DNA from: an uncultured Lachnospiraceae bacterium
Lineage (GTDB): Bacteria > Bacillota > Clostridia > Lachnospirales > Lachnospiraceae
Assembly: GCA_947246015.1 (NCBI GenBank)
Contig: CAMXQE010000016.1
Location: 1-64,000 of the forward strand
Direction of reading: 5' to 3'
Length of the DNA stretch: 64,000 bases
In this document: one piece after another, positions 42,211 to 52,172 of the stretch
Numbering within the stretch: the stretch's first letter is position 1
Layout: every line of letters starts with the position of its first letter
Made by a program: the position numbers and the translations under genes
Notes under the pieces: generated by a model
Databases searched by the model: none
What the model saw: the letters and a program-made list of their open reading frames with translations, nothing else
What the model was told of the DNA's origin: nothing

Positions 42211-43767
42211 TTATTCATAATTCCTGCGGTATTCGGCCGGACTGATGCCGACATATTTTTTGAACTTTTTATGAAAATAATCTACATTTTTATATCCTAC
42301 CGCCTCGGCAATCTCATAAACCTTCAGGCTCTTCTCCTTCAGTAATTCTTTGGACTGTTCGATGCGTTTATGGTCTATGTAGGAGTTAAAACTTTCACCG
42401 AAATGTTTGTTGAAAATTTTTCCAAGGTATGCACTGTTGTATCCAAAGAGAGGGGCAATGCTTTCCAGCTTGATATTGTTCCGGTAATTGTGGTCGATGT
42501 AGTAAACAATATCATCCAGTACCGTAGTACGGGAAGGGCTGCCGGTAGCATTAATAATCATTTCCGTGATTTCCGATATGTAGCGGATGATTTCGTATAA
42601 GTGGCGGCTGCTGCTGATATTGGAAATGGCATCCGCATTGGAGGGGAAAGGAATTTCTGTAGTATTGTATGTAAGGTTTACTTTTTCCTTGATGTTCAGG
42701 TACAGGTCGGTTAGAAAAAGTTTGACGGAAGGGATATCGTCCGTATGGTAAAGCAGTTCTTCCAGTTCAAAAAGTGTTTCCGCTACCATGCCGCGGTTGA
42801 AAGAGAGCAGATAGCCGGTCAGCCTGCGGCAGTATTCATCTAAAACATTCCGGTCCATTTCCCAATGCTGCATCTGGTCGGGAAGTTCGCGGAATCCAAG
42901 GGTATGCTGCCCCTGTATACAGAAAAATCTCCGGTTTTTCAGGGTGAGGGCTTCCTGATAGGATAGGGAAACTTCCGCCAGAGATGTCACCGGACGTCCA
43001 TAGGAAAGGAACAGGGAATCCAGGGGACTGCCGTGCTGGGGGGATTTCTGTTCGTAGGAGTTCAGAAAATCCTGAAATTTGTTCAGGGCAAACTGTCCTT
43101 TTAGAAGTATGATTTCACTGTTGTTTTCCGTGAAATATTCAAAGCTGTTATTTCCTTTATTTGCAGTTTTTAATAGTTCGGCAAAGCTGTAACCGTTATC
43201 AGCGGTTCCGTCACTGTATTTTTCATAGATGACAACCTGATAGATATCGGCATGTAAATTCATCTGCCGGATTTCCGCAGGACTTAGGCGGGGCGTATGA
43301 GAGGCTGTATAGGAGCCGGTTATAATTTCATATAAAATAACGTTTTTTGCTTTATCCTTAAGATGGGCAATGTTTTCCGACCGGTTCTGTTCTTCATCAA
43401 GGATAGCCGCAATCTTTTGTAAGGTTGCAGCCAGTTCATCTTCATCCAACGGTTTCGTCAGATAGGAATCCACACCGTAGCGGATGGCGGTCTGTGCATA
43501 GGTAAAGTCGGAATAGCCGCTTAAGATAATGAATCTGCCGGAGTATTCATGTTCCCTTGCTTTCTGTATGATATCGGTTCCGTACATCTTCGGCATACGG
43601 ATATCCATAAGCACAAGAGCCGGATTTTCGCGCAGAATGAACCTCAGCGTATCTTCTCCGTTGGCGGTTTCGCCGCAGATACGGAATCCCAAAGCATTCC
43701 AGTCTACAATATATTTTAATCCTTCCCGTATATTCTGTTCGTCGTCTGCAATAAGTACTGTATACAT
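42211..43767 (-). CDS. YesN-type AraC-family response regulator
   Basis: The 518-residue protein has an N-terminal receiver ('MYTVLIADDEQNIREGLKYI', Asp in 'PALVLMDIRMPKMYGTDII', lysine in 'SYLTKPLDEDELA'), a long middle part, and a C-terminal AraC pair of helix-turn-helices ('IKLESIAPLFGYNSAYLGKI', 'KVYEIAEAVGYKNVDYFHKK', 'GISPAEYRRNYE'). It is the likely partner of the YesM-like kinase and would activate the importer and glycosidase genes. ATG at 43767 follows AGAGGAACC. It is read divergently from the second binding-protein gene. Confidence 0.94.
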   Translation of the reverse strand: MYTVLIADDEQNIREGLKYIVDWNALGFRICGETANGEDTLRFILRENPALVLMDIRMPKMYGTDIIQKAREHEYSGRFIILSGYSDFTYAQTAIRYGVDSYLTKPLDEDELAATLQKIAAILDEEQNRSENIAHLKDKAKNVILYEIITGSYTASHTPRLSPAEIRQMNLHADIYQVVIYEKYSDGTADNGYSFAELLKTANKGNNSFEYFTENNSEIILLKGQFALNKFQDFLNSYEQKSPQHGSPLDSLFLSYGRPVTSLAEVSLSYQEALTLKNRRFFCIQGQHTLGFRELPDQMQHWEMDRNVLDEYCRRLTGYLLSFNRGMVAETLFELEELLYHTDDIPSVKLFLTDLYLNIKEKVNLTYNTTEIPFPSNADAISNISSSRHLYEIIRYISEITEMIINATGSPSRTTVLDDIVYYIDHNYRNNIKLESIAPLFGYNSAYLGKIFNKHFGESFNSYIDHKRIEQSKELLKEKSLKVYEIAEAVGYKNVDYFHKKFKKYVGISPAEYRRNYE

Positions 43768-43996
43768 ATGGTTCCTCTCCGAACGGATTTTCTGTAATAG
43801 TTCAGCCTCCGGGTGAACGGTTACGGTTTTCTTAATAAAAATATTATAGGTGGAATCCGGTGCGATGTCAATTCCGGGGACGGAATGATGGAATCGGCGG
43901 AGGTTGAACTGCTAAAATTTCCACTGTATAGAATCTCTAATTATGGAAGTATTTCCTCTATGTATTTTCTGCTATAATGTCATCAGAGGGATGCAT

Positions 43997-45745
43997 ATGA
44001 AGAAAAAAAGAATATTGGCGGCTGCATTGGCGTCCGCTGTCATGCTGTCTGTTCTGTCTGCATCTTTCCCGGGATGCGGCAGTGAAAACAGGGAGTATTC
44101 CTATGAAGAAACGATTGTGGTGGATGTGTTTGACAGCGGGGCAAATTATCAGGGGATACAGCCGGGCTGGTTTGCAAAAGTTGTGAAAGACAAATTTAAT
44201 ATGGAGCTGAATATTATTGCGCCCAATGTGGCAGGCGGAGGCGATACCCTGTATGAAATACGCTCCGCTGCAGGTAATCTGGGAGATTTGGTTATCAGCA
44301 ACGGGGATACGGATTCTGTTCAAAAGATGGTAGATTCCGGTTTGCTGCTGGATATGGAGCCTTATATCAGGAATAAGGCAATCATGCGGTACGGGGATGT
44401 GCTTGAGCGGATAAACGGGGATATTACGCCTGAGGGAATCTATGTCATACCTTCCGAAGTATCCGGAAATTCACCGCTGACGCCAAAGGAAAGTCTGGAA
44501 CCTACATTCGGACCGTATATCCGGTGGGATTTATATAAGGAACTGGGATATCCTCAGATGGATACGCTGGAGGATTTGCTTCCTGTTTTAAAGCAGATGC
44601 AGGAGCTGGAACCCTATGCGGAAAACGGGGAGAAAACTTATGCATTTTCATTTTTCAGGGATTGGGACGGAAATCTGATGACGGCGGCGAAGCAGCCCTG
44701 TTGTTTTTATGGCTATGATGAATTCGGCTTTGGGTTAGAGAAAGCGGATGGAAGTGACTTTCAGAGTATTATCGATTCGGATTCTCTGTATGTACGGACG
44801 TTAAAATTATTTTTTGATGCCAATCAGATGGGATTAGTGGATCCGCAGTCTCCGACGCAGAAATATACGGATTTTGCACAGAAATACAGGGATGGGCAGA
44901 TTTTTTATTCTCCATGGCCATGGGTGACGCAGGAGTATAATACCCTGTCGCGCAAAGAGGATGGCAGGGGATTTATGCTGGCGGATATCAGTGATATGCA
45001 GATTTATGCCAGCGGATGCAACCGGGACGGAAACCGGAAATTTGTAATAGGAATCGGCGCAAATGCCAAAGACCCGCAGAGACTGGCAGATTTTATCGAT
45101 TGGCTTTATTCTCCGGAAGGAATATACTGTAACGGGGTGCAGAGTTCGGCAGGAACGGCAGGACCGCGGGGGTTAAGCTGGGAGTATGATGAAAACGGGA
45201 AGCCGTATCTGACGGAGTTTGGCAGGCAGGCGCTGCTGGACGGGGATGTGGAAGTGCCGGACGAATGGGGAGGAGGAACATGGTCAGAAGGGATTTCCAG
45301 ACTGAATTTCATGCCTGTGGCGGCCTGTGAAACAGATGAGAGAGGGAATCCATATGCTTATCTGCTGTGGGACAGTGTGGGGGAATTGTATGAGACAGCC
45401 ATTGACCGGGACTGGCAGGAGCAGATGGGAGCGGCAAACGTAAGGGAATTTCTGAAAAAAAATAACCGTCAGCTTGTGGAAGCAGGATGCAATTATACGT
45501 CACCGCCGGAAGAATCGGAGATTTCCACATTGCGGGGGCAGTGTAAGAACGTGATACAGAAATATTCCTGGGAAATGGTATTTGCAGGGGATGAGGAGGA
45601 ATTTTACAGGATTTTAAAGCAGATGCAGGAGGAAGCAGTGCGTCTGGGGTATGAGCGGGTCTTTGCAGAAGATAAGGAAAATGTAGAGGATTATCGGGAA
45701 GCAAAGAAAAAGGCATTGGAGGAATATGGTCATGATACAGAGTAG
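43997..45745 (+). CDS. Second extracellular solute-binding lipoprotein
   Basis: ATG at 43997 is chosen with AGAGGG upstream; the frame extends further up without support. The 582-residue product has a basic start, hydrophobic helix and lipobox 'SASFPGCGSE' with Cys27. The body has binding-protein traits: 'GNLGDLVISNGDTDSVQKMV', 'AKDPQRLADFIDWLYSPEGI' and 'YIRWDLYKELGYPQMDTLED'. It has no adjacent permease of its own, so it may share the LplB/YtcP channel and widen its range. Its stop lies inside the GH42 gene start, so the two are translationally coupled. A TGCTATAAT box at 43970-43978 could be its promoter but leaves almost no leader. Confidence 0.88.
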   Translation: MKKKRILAAALASAVMLSVLSASFPGCGSENREYSYEETIVVDVFDSGANYQGIQPGWFAKVVKDKFNMELNIIAPNVAGGGDTLYEIRSAAGNLGDLVISNGDTDSVQKMVDSGLLLDMEPYIRNKAIMRYGDVLERINGDITPEGIYVIPSEVSGNSPLTPKESLEPTFGPYIRWDLYKELGYPQMDTLEDLLPVLKQMQELEPYAENGEKTYAFSFFRDWDGNLMTAAKQPCCFYGYDEFGFGLEKADGSDFQSIIDSDSLYVRTLKLFFDANQMGLVDPQSPTQKYTDFAQKYRDGQIFYSPWPWVTQEYNTLSRKEDGRGFMLADISDMQIYASGCNRDGNRKFVIGIGANAKDPQRLADFIDWLYSPEGIYCNGVQSSAGTAGPRGLSWEYDENGKPYLTEFGRQALLDGDVEVPDEWGGGTWSEGISRLNFMPVAACETDERGNPYAYLLWDSVGELYETAIDRDWQEQMGAANVREFLKKNNRQLVEAGCNYTSPPEESEISTLRGQCKNVIQKYSWEMVFAGDEEEFYRILKQMQEEAVRLGYERVFAEDKENVEDYREAKKKALEEYGHDTE

Positions 45746-47753
45746 CAGGGTGAAGAAGATTCTTTACGGCGGGGATTACAACCCGGAACAGTGGGGAGAA
45801 GATGTGTGGGAGGAGGATATGCGCCTGTTCCGGCTGGCACATGTGGATGTGGTGACGCTCAACGTATTCAGTTGGGCGGCTTTGCAGCCGGATGAAAATA
45901 CTTACGATTTTGCGAGGCTGGACAGGATTATGGAGATGGCGGCGGCAAACGGGCTGAAAGTCTGCATGGCGACCTCTACGGCAGTGCATCCGGCATGGAT
46001 GGCAAGGAAATATCCGGACGTGCTGCGGACGGAGCACAGCGGCATACGCAGAAAATTCGGCAGCAGGCACAATTCCTGTCCCAACAGCCCGACGTATAGG
46101 AAATATTCGGCGGCACTGGCCGGGAAACTCGCCGAAAGATACGGGAAGTATGAAAATATCGTGGCATGGCACATTGCCAACGAATACGGCGGGGAATGTT
46201 ACTGTGAGAACTGCGAAAAGGCATTTCGTAAGTGGTTGGAGCGGAAATACGGCACGCTGGAGGAGTTGAACCGGGCGTGGGACACTGCTTTCTGGGGACA
46301 TACTTTTTATGACTGGGAGGACATCGTAGTGCCGAATCTCCAGTCGGAGGAATTTGTCTGGGGAAATCAGATACGCACGAATTTCCAGGGGATTTCTCTG
46401 GATTACCGCAGGTTTAACTCGGACAGCATTTTGGAATGCTACTGTCTGGAGCGCGATGCGGTGAAAAAATATACACCGGAGATTCCGGTAACAACGAATC
46501 TGATGGGATTTTATAAACCGCTGGATTATCAGAAATGGGCGCACTGTATGGATTTTGTTTCGTGGGACAATTATCCGGCATACGGTGCAGCGCCGGAACA
46601 GGCAGCCATGGCCCATGACCTGATGCGGGGGCTGAAACAGGGAATGCCGTTTGCCCTGATGGAACAGACGCCCAGTGTGAGCAACTGGCATACCTACTGT
46701 TCCCTGAAACGGCCGGGAGTGATGCGGTTGTGGAGTTATCAGGCAGTGGCACACGGCTCGGATACCGTGATGTTTTTCCAGATGCGAAGGAGCATTGGGG
46801 CGTGTGAGAAGTATCACGGGGCGCTGATTGACCATGCGGGACATGAGGATACGAGAGTTTTCCGGGAAATGGCGGCATTGGGAGAAGAACTGGGGAAACT
46901 GGGCGGAGAACTGCTGGGCGGAAGGACGAAAGCAAAGGCAGCCATTGTGATGGATTGGGACAACTGGTGGGCAGCGGAGTATTCGGCAGGCCCCAGCGAG
47001 CTAATCTGTTATATGGAAGAAATGTTGATGTATTACCGTGCATTTTACCGGCTGCATATTCCGGTGGATTTAATCAGTGTGGAAGATGAACTGTCGGGAT
47101 ATGCGCTGGTGGCGGCGCCCATGCTCTATATGTGCAAGGACGGGTTTGACGGGAAGCTGCGTGAGTTCACGGCAGGAGGAGGACATTTCCTGACCGGTTA
47201 TTTCAGCGGTTATGTGGAGGAGCATGATTTGGTGGTGACGGGAGGATATCCCGGAAGATTGAAGGAGATTTTGGGAATATGGGTGGAGGAATCCGATGCA
47301 CTGCCGGAAGGGAACCGGAACCATTTTGTCTATGCAGGGCGGGAATATCCGGCGATGGTGATGTGCGACCTTCTGCATCCGCAGGGGGCGGAGGTTCTCA
47401 GTACCTATACGGAAGATTTCTATGCGGGGATGCCGGCTTTGACCGTAAATTCTTATGGGAAAGGAAAAGCATATTATGTGGCAACGCGTTCCGATGAGGG
47501 ATTTTATACGGATTTCATCGGGAACATATGCAGGGCAGCGGGTATCTGTCCGGTGATGGAGGCTCCGGAACAGGTGGAAGTAACCGTGCGGGAAAATAAA
47601 AACGGTTGTTTCCTGTTTCTTTTAAATCACGGAGAGGGAGCACAGGAAATCCTGCTGCCATGGAAAGGAAAAGAACTGCTGACCGGAAAACAGGTGGAAA
47701 GCGGGGACTGCCTGCGGCTGGCGGGAAATGATGTGGCAATTATAAAGTATTAA
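45726..47753 (+). CDS. Beta-galactosidase, glycoside hydrolase family 42
   Basis: ATG at 45726 after TTGGAGG overlaps the previous gene by 20 bases. The 675-residue enzyme lacks a signal peptide. It shows the GH42 start 'ILYGGDYNPEQWGEDVWEED', acid/base Glu153 in 'AWHIANEYGGECYCENC', and nucleophile Glu313 in 'FALMEQTPSVSNWH'. The cysteines near residues 157-162 fit the zinc cluster of some GH42 enzymes. A trimerisation domain and small beta domain complete it. It would remove galactose from imported oligosaccharides. Next to GH29 and GH31 its target is likely side-chain galactose. Confidence 0.94.
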   Translation: MVMIQSSRVKKILYGGDYNPEQWGEDVWEEDMRLFRLAHVDVVTLNVFSWAALQPDENTYDFARLDRIMEMAAANGLKVCMATSTAVHPAWMARKYPDVLRTEHSGIRRKFGSRHNSCPNSPTYRKYSAALAGKLAERYGKYENIVAWHIANEYGGECYCENCEKAFRKWLERKYGTLEELNRAWDTAFWGHTFYDWEDIVVPNLQSEEFVWGNQIRTNFQGISLDYRRFNSDSILECYCLERDAVKKYTPEIPVTTNLMGFYKPLDYQKWAHCMDFVSWDNYPAYGAAPEQAAMAHDLMRGLKQGMPFALMEQTPSVSNWHTYCSLKRPGVMRLWSYQAVAHGSDTVMFFQMRRSIGACEKYHGALIDHAGHEDTRVFREMAALGEELGKLGGELLGGRTKAKAAIVMDWDNWWAAEYSAGPSELICYMEEMLMYYRAFYRLHIPVDLISVEDELSGYALVAAPMLYMCKDGFDGKLREFTAGGGHFLTGYFSGYVEEHDLVVTGGYPGRLKEILGIWVEESDALPEGNRNHFVYAGREYPAMVMCDLLHPQGAEVLSTYTEDFYAGMPALTVNSYGKGKAYYVATRSDEGFYTDFIGNICRAAGICPVMEAPEQVEVTVRENKNGCFLFLLNHGEGAQEILLPWKGKELLTGKQVESGDCLRLAGNDVAIIKY

Positions 47754-47817
47754 TGTCAGATAATGAAACCACGGTGGAAATGCAGACAGAATAGAATCAA
47801 AGCATAGTGGGGGCAGA

Positions 47818-49323
47818 ATGGAGATGGCGGCAGTAATTATGGACAGGGAAGAAAGAAAGGCATATGCCGGACAGATTCGGGAAGTGATTGCCAGAGGGCC
47901 TTTTCGGGCGGATTGGGCTTCTTTATCGGAATATCGGGTGCCGGACTGGTTTCAAAAGGCGAAATTCGGTATTTTTATTCATTGGGGATTATACAGCGTA
48001 CCGGCGTTTGGCGATGAATGGTATTCCCGTAAGATGTATATACAGGGGTCGCCGGTATATGAACATCACAGAAAGACATACGGGGAACATAAGGACTTTG
48101 GGTACAAAGATTTTATTCCGTTGTTTACGGCGGAGAAATTTGATGCCGGTGAATGGGCGGAGATATTCCGGCAGGCGGGCGCAAAGTATGTGGTTCCAGT
48201 GGCGGAGCATCATGACGGGTTTCAGATGTATGAATCCCGTCTTTCCCGTTTTCATGCAGCGCAGATGGGACCGGGCAGGGATATCATCGGAAGTCTGAAA
48301 AAGGCAGTGGAGGATGCGGGAATGGTCTTCGGCACATCTTCCCACAGGGCAGAACATCAGTGGTTTATGGGAGTCGGAAAGGAATTTGACAGTGATATAA
48401 GAGAGCCGCTTGTCTGCGGGGATTTTTACTGGCCATCGGACAGGGAACAGCCGGATCAGATGAATATCCGGTCCAAGCCTTATCCGACGGAGGAGTATCT
48501 GGAGGACTGGCTGCTGCGTGCCTGCGAACTGGCAGACCGTTATCAGCCAGGGCTGCTGTACTTTGACTGGTGGGTGCAGCATGAGGCATATAAGAAGGTG
48601 CTGCCGGAGTTTATGGCCTATTATTACAACAGGGCGGCGGAGTACGGTTTCCCTGCGGGAGTCTGCTATAAGCAGGATGCCTGCGCGTTTGGCAGCGGTA
48701 TCGTAGATGTGGAACGGGGAAAATTTGCGGAGGCGAAGCCGTATTATTGGCAGACAGATACGGCAATTGCCCGCAATTCATGGTGTTATACATCAGACCT
48801 GGATTATAAGGACAGTTATGAAATTATCTGTTGTCTGTGCGATGTGGTCAGCAAAAACGGGAATCTGCTGTTGAATGTAGGACCGAAAGCGGATGGGAGC
48901 ATACCGGAAAAAGACCGGGAGATTCTTGAGGATATTGGAAGGTGGCTGGCAGTGAACGGGGAGGCAATTTACGGAAGCAGGTGCTTCCGCTTTGCGCAGG
49001 AGGGACCGACCCGCGAGACAGAGGGACAGTTTTCCGACGGCAGCAGAACGGAATATACCCCGGAGGATTTCCGGTTTACTGCGGCGCAGGGGAATATTTA
49101 TGCCATATGTTTAAAGTATCCGGAGAACGGACATGTTGTCATACGTTCCTTATATCGGGAAAAGAATCTGAATAAACCGGTGTTTCACGGAATTATTGAC
49201 CAGGCAGCCGTGCTTGGGTTCAAAGGAAAGGTTGTATGGAAACAGGAAGAAGACGGACTGCATGTGATGACGGAAGGATGGAAAAGCAGGTTTCCGGTGG
49301 TGATAAAGATAACGGTAAAGTAG
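47818..49323 (+). CDS. Alpha-L-fucosidase, glycoside hydrolase family 29
   Basis: The 501-residue enzyme has no signal peptide. It shows 'KFGIFIHWGLYSVPAFGDEW', 'AGAKYVVPVAEHHDGFQMY', nucleophile Asp250 in 'GLLYFDWWVQHEAYKK', and 'SKNGNLLLNVGPKADGSIPE', all GH29 hallmarks. A C-terminal beta domain follows from about residue 370. It would release L-fucose in the cytoplasm. Linkage preference cannot be read from sequence; the GH42 and GH31 neighbours suggest fucose on xyloglucan-type galactose. ATG at 47818 follows GGGGGCAG; 47824 is an alternative. Confidence 0.94.
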   Translation: MEMAAVIMDREERKAYAGQIREVIARGPFRADWASLSEYRVPDWFQKAKFGIFIHWGLYSVPAFGDEWYSRKMYIQGSPVYEHHRKTYGEHKDFGYKDFIPLFTAEKFDAGEWAEIFRQAGAKYVVPVAEHHDGFQMYESRLSRFHAAQMGPGRDIIGSLKKAVEDAGMVFGTSSHRAEHQWFMGVGKEFDSDIREPLVCGDFYWPSDREQPDQMNIRSKPYPTEEYLEDWLLRACELADRYQPGLLYFDWWVQHEAYKKVLPEFMAYYYNRAAEYGFPAGVCYKQDACAFGSGIVDVERGKFAEAKPYYWQTDTAIARNSWCYTSDLDYKDSYEIICCLCDVVSKNGNLLLNVGPKADGSIPEKDREILEDIGRWLAVNGEAIYGSRCFRFAQEGPTRETEGQFSDGSRTEYTPEDFRFTAAQGNIYAICLKYPENGHVVIRSLYREKNLNKPVFHGIIDQAAVLGFKGKVVWKQEEDGLHVMTEGWKSRFPVVIKITVK

Positions 49324-49348
49324 GGGGAATCAAGGGAGGAGATTTGGG

Positions 49349-51592
49349 ATGAAAATCAGTAATGAGATAAAGGAAAAAGCGGAGATTCTGCTGGAGCAGC
49401 TTACACTGGAAGAAAAAGCCGGGATGATTCACGGGGGAGGGCTGTTCCGGACGGCTCCTGTGGAACGGCTGGGGATACCGGCATTGTATATGTCGGACGG
49501 GCCGATGGGAGTAAGGGCGGAATTTGCAGATGCAGCGTGGGTTCCCGTGGGAAGCACGGAGGATTATGTGACATATCTGCCGAGTAATGCAGCGGTTGCA
49601 TCCACATGGAACCGCGAGCTGGCGTATGAATGCGGCAGTGTGCTGGGAGAGGAGGCGAGAGGACGGGGAAAGGACGTGATTCTGGCGCCCGGCATTAATA
49701 TTAAGAGAAGTCCTTTAAACGGCAGGAATTTTGAATATATGAGCGAGGATCCGTATCTGACAGCAGAGCAGTGCGTACCGCTGATATGCGGGATACAGGA
49801 GCATGACGTGGCGGCGTGTGTGAAACATTTTGCCGTGAACAGTCAGGAGACGCAGCGGTTATGGGTGGATACGGAATTGGATGAGCGGACACTTCGGGAA
49901 ATTTATCTGCCTGCTTTCGAGGCGGCGGTCAACAGGGCGGGTTCGTACTCCATTATGGGAGCGTATAACCGGCTCCGCGGGGAGCACTGCTGTGAAAGCC
50001 GGTTTCTTTTGAATGGAATTCTGCGGAAAGAATGGGGCTACGAAGGTGCGGTGATTTCCGACTGGGGCGCGGTGCACCGGACAAAGGAAGCGGCTGTGAG
50101 TGCATTGGATTTGGAGATGTCAGTGACTGACAATTTCGAGGAGTACTGCCTGGCGCGTCCGTTAAAAGATGCGGTGCAGGCCGGAGAAATAGAAGAAGGA
50201 CTGGTGGATGAGAAGGTAAGGCATATTCTGTGGCTGATGTTAGCCCTGCATATGTTTGATGTGGACCGGATGAAAAGAATTGCCGTGCCTGCGGACAGGA
50301 AGGCAGGCTGCTACAATACGCCTGCCCATAGGGAAACGGCGCTGCGGACGGCACGGGAGTCCATGGTTTTGTTAAAAAATGAGGGAAACCGTCTGCCTTT
50401 GGAAAAAGGGAAGCTGAAGAAACTGTTGGTTATCGGACACAATGGGAGTGCGATTCATTCGAACGGGGGCGGCAGTGCGGAAATCAAGGCATTATACGAG
50501 ATATCTCCCTTGATGGGGCTGATGAGTCATTTGGGCGGTAACTGTCAGGTGAAGTTTGTGGAAGGCTATTATAAAGAGGAAAGGGAAGCAGGGGAAACGA
50601 ACTGGCAGGAGGACAGCTTAAAGGACGGCGGCGGAAAGGAACGGGAGCGTACGGCAGTGGATGAAAAGACGGCGCGGATACGCAGGGAACTGCTGGAAGA
50701 AGCGGTGAAATATGCGAAAGAGTATGAGCAGGTAATTTTCATGGGCGGACTGAACCATGAATTCGATGTGGAAGGACAGGACCGTGCGGATATGAAACTG
50801 CCTTACGGACAGGATGAAGTCATAGAGGCAGTGCTGGATGCCAATCCCGATACCGTAGTAGTTATGATAGCAGGTTCTCCGGTGGAAATGGGGAGATGGG
50901 AGAAGAAGGCGAAAGCAATCGTATGGAACTGGTATGCGGGAATGGAAAGCGGAAATGCCCTTGCCGATGTACTGCTTGGGGAGATAAACCCGTCCGGAAA
51001 ACTGCCGGAGAGCTTTCCTTACAGCCATAGGGACTGCAGCGCCCACTGTGTTGGTGATTTTGCGGAAGAAAAGCTGCTACATTACAGGGAGGGAATCTAT
51101 GTGGGGTATCGGTATTATGAGAAAAACCATGTGCCGGTACAATACTGTTTCGGACACGGGCTGTCCTATACGGAATTTGTTTACAGCGATATGAATATTG
51201 AGAAGCAGAAAGGAATTGGCAGCAGAAGCGGAAATGGAAACGAAAACGGAAATGGAAACGGAAACGGAGAAAAAAGCGGGAGCGGAGAAGTTACCGTGCT
51301 GGTAAGCTGCAATATTAAGAATGTGGGAAAAAGGGCGGGAAAAGAAGTCGTACAGCTTTATGTCCGTGATGAAAACGGGATGGTGGATAAGCCGGTAAAG
51401 GAGTTGAAAGGATATGAAAAAGTGGAGCTGGCGCCCGGAGAAAGTAAGCGGGTAAGGTTCCGGCTGCCGGGAGAGGCGTTTGCTTATTTTGATGAGGCAG
51501 CAGGGGAGTTCCGGGTACTTTCGGGGGAATATGGAATTGTGCTGGCAGCCTCTTTGCAGGATGAGAGACTGGAAGGGCGCGTGCGGGTGTAG
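49349..51592 (+). CDS. Beta-glucosidase-type glycoside hydrolase family 3
   Basis: The 747-residue enzyme has no signal peptide. The N-terminal barrel has 'YMSDGPMGVRAE', 'GINIKRSPLNGRNFEYMSED', 'VKHFAVNSQETQR' and nucleophile Asp238 in 'GAVISDWGAVHRTKE'. The second domain has 'LLKNEGNRLPLEKGKLKKLL' and 'GLNHEFDVEGQDRADMKLP'. A fibronectin-like domain ends the protein ('NVGKRAGKEVVQLYVRD'). Between the two last domains lies an unusual insert of about 25 residues made of G-N, G-S and E (51214-51290). It would cut terminal beta-linked glucose, completing backbone breakdown. ATG at 49349 follows AAGGGAGGAG. Confidence 0.94.
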   Translation: MKISNEIKEKAEILLEQLTLEEKAGMIHGGGLFRTAPVERLGIPALYMSDGPMGVRAEFADAAWVPVGSTEDYVTYLPSNAAVASTWNRELAYECGSVLGEEARGRGKDVILAPGINIKRSPLNGRNFEYMSEDPYLTAEQCVPLICGIQEHDVAACVKHFAVNSQETQRLWVDTELDERTLREIYLPAFEAAVNRAGSYSIMGAYNRLRGEHCCESRFLLNGILRKEWGYEGAVISDWGAVHRTKEAAVSALDLEMSVTDNFEEYCLARPLKDAVQAGEIEEGLVDEKVRHILWLMLALHMFDVDRMKRIAVPADRKAGCYNTPAHRETALRTARESMVLLKNEGNRLPLEKGKLKKLLVIGHNGSAIHSNGGGSAEIKALYEISPLMGLMSHLGGNCQVKFVEGYYKEEREAGETNWQEDSLKDGGGKERERTAVDEKTARIRRELLEEAVKYAKEYEQVIFMGGLNHEFDVEGQDRADMKLPYGQDEVIEAVLDANPDTVVVMIAGSPVEMGRWEKKAKAIVWNWYAGMESGNALADVLLGEINPSGKLPESFPYSHRDCSAHCVGDFAEEKLLHYREGIYVGYRYYEKNHVPVQYCFGHGLSYTEFVYSDMNIEKQKGIGSRSGNGNENGNGNGNGEKSGSGEVTVLVSCNIKNVGKRAGKEVVQLYVRDENGMVDKPVKELKGYEKVELAPGESKRVRFRLPGEAFAYFDEAAGEFRVLSGEYGIVLAASLQDERLEGRVRV

Positions 51593-51665
51593 GACAATCC
51601 GTCTGAAAAGGAGAAAGCCCTGAACGTTATAACCGTCTGCTTTCCGTAACAGCGGGGCCGGAGAC

Positions 51666-52079
51666 TGTATTGTTACGGAAACTCATGAATTACACGCTTG
51701 TAGACAGCCATAATCCTGTCTTTGACAGTTGAACAAACAAAAAACTGCTGTAATCCCAGTGTTTATAGGCTTTATGGCAGTTTGCATCTAAGTTTTACTC
51801 TATAGTAATTTTTTTATAGCCGATGTTTTTTAGAAAATGCAGGAAACACGATGTATTGAGATGGTTATGTAATTTCGATAGAGCATCTACAAAAAGAATA
51901 TGCATAGATTTAATAAATGTCAAGTATATACAAAAAATACTATATAGTAAAACAAATTATTTGACAAAGAAAAGCTAGAGTTTGTGAGGGGTTAGAGGAT
52001 GTTTTGAAAAATGCAACTGTCAAACTCCCGTGTATTGTTACGGAAACTCATGAATTACACGCTTGTAGACAGCCATAAT
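51666..52079. repeat. 49-bp direct repeats enclosing nested inverted repeats
   Basis: Two identical 49-base copies, 51666-51714 and 52031-52079, stand 365 bases apart. Between them, TTTGACAGTTG (51721-51731) and CAACTGTCAAA (52014-52024) are perfect inverted repeats. Further in, GTTTTACTCTATAGTA (51792-51807) and TACTATATAGTAAAAC (51938-51953) are inverted with one mismatch and extended by T/A runs. No gene lies inside. It looks like a small non-autonomous mobile element or the scar of a larger one. Confidence 0.75.
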
Positions 52080-52091
52080 AGATGCTATACT
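52063..52091 (+). promoter_or_regulatory. Promoter of the MFS gene, -35 inside the direct repeat
   Basis: TTGTAG (52063-52068) and TATACT (52086-52091) are spaced by 17 bases, with TG one base before the -10 (extended -10). The -35 box belongs to the second 49-bp repeat copy; the -10 is unique sequence beyond it. Confidence 0.6.
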
Positions 52092-52172
52092 GGAATAGAC
52101 AGGACGAAACGGTAAGGCATCCGTTCGACAGGCAGGAATTTTTTCGGCAAAAGCAGGAAAGCAGAGGTGTAC

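Noticed and set aside
43970..43978. Extended -10 promoter for the second binding-protein gene
   Set aside because: The TGCTATAAT match is good, but the start site would fall within the ribosome binding site, so it was not listed as a promoter.
45309..46844. Minus-strand open frame of 511 codons
   Set aside because: It is the exact antisense of the GH42 gene, has no ribosome binding site and shows a composition typical of a shadow frame.
51666..52079. Complete insertion sequence
   Set aside because: No transposase frame lies between the repeats, and direct repeats of 49 bp are too long for a target duplication.
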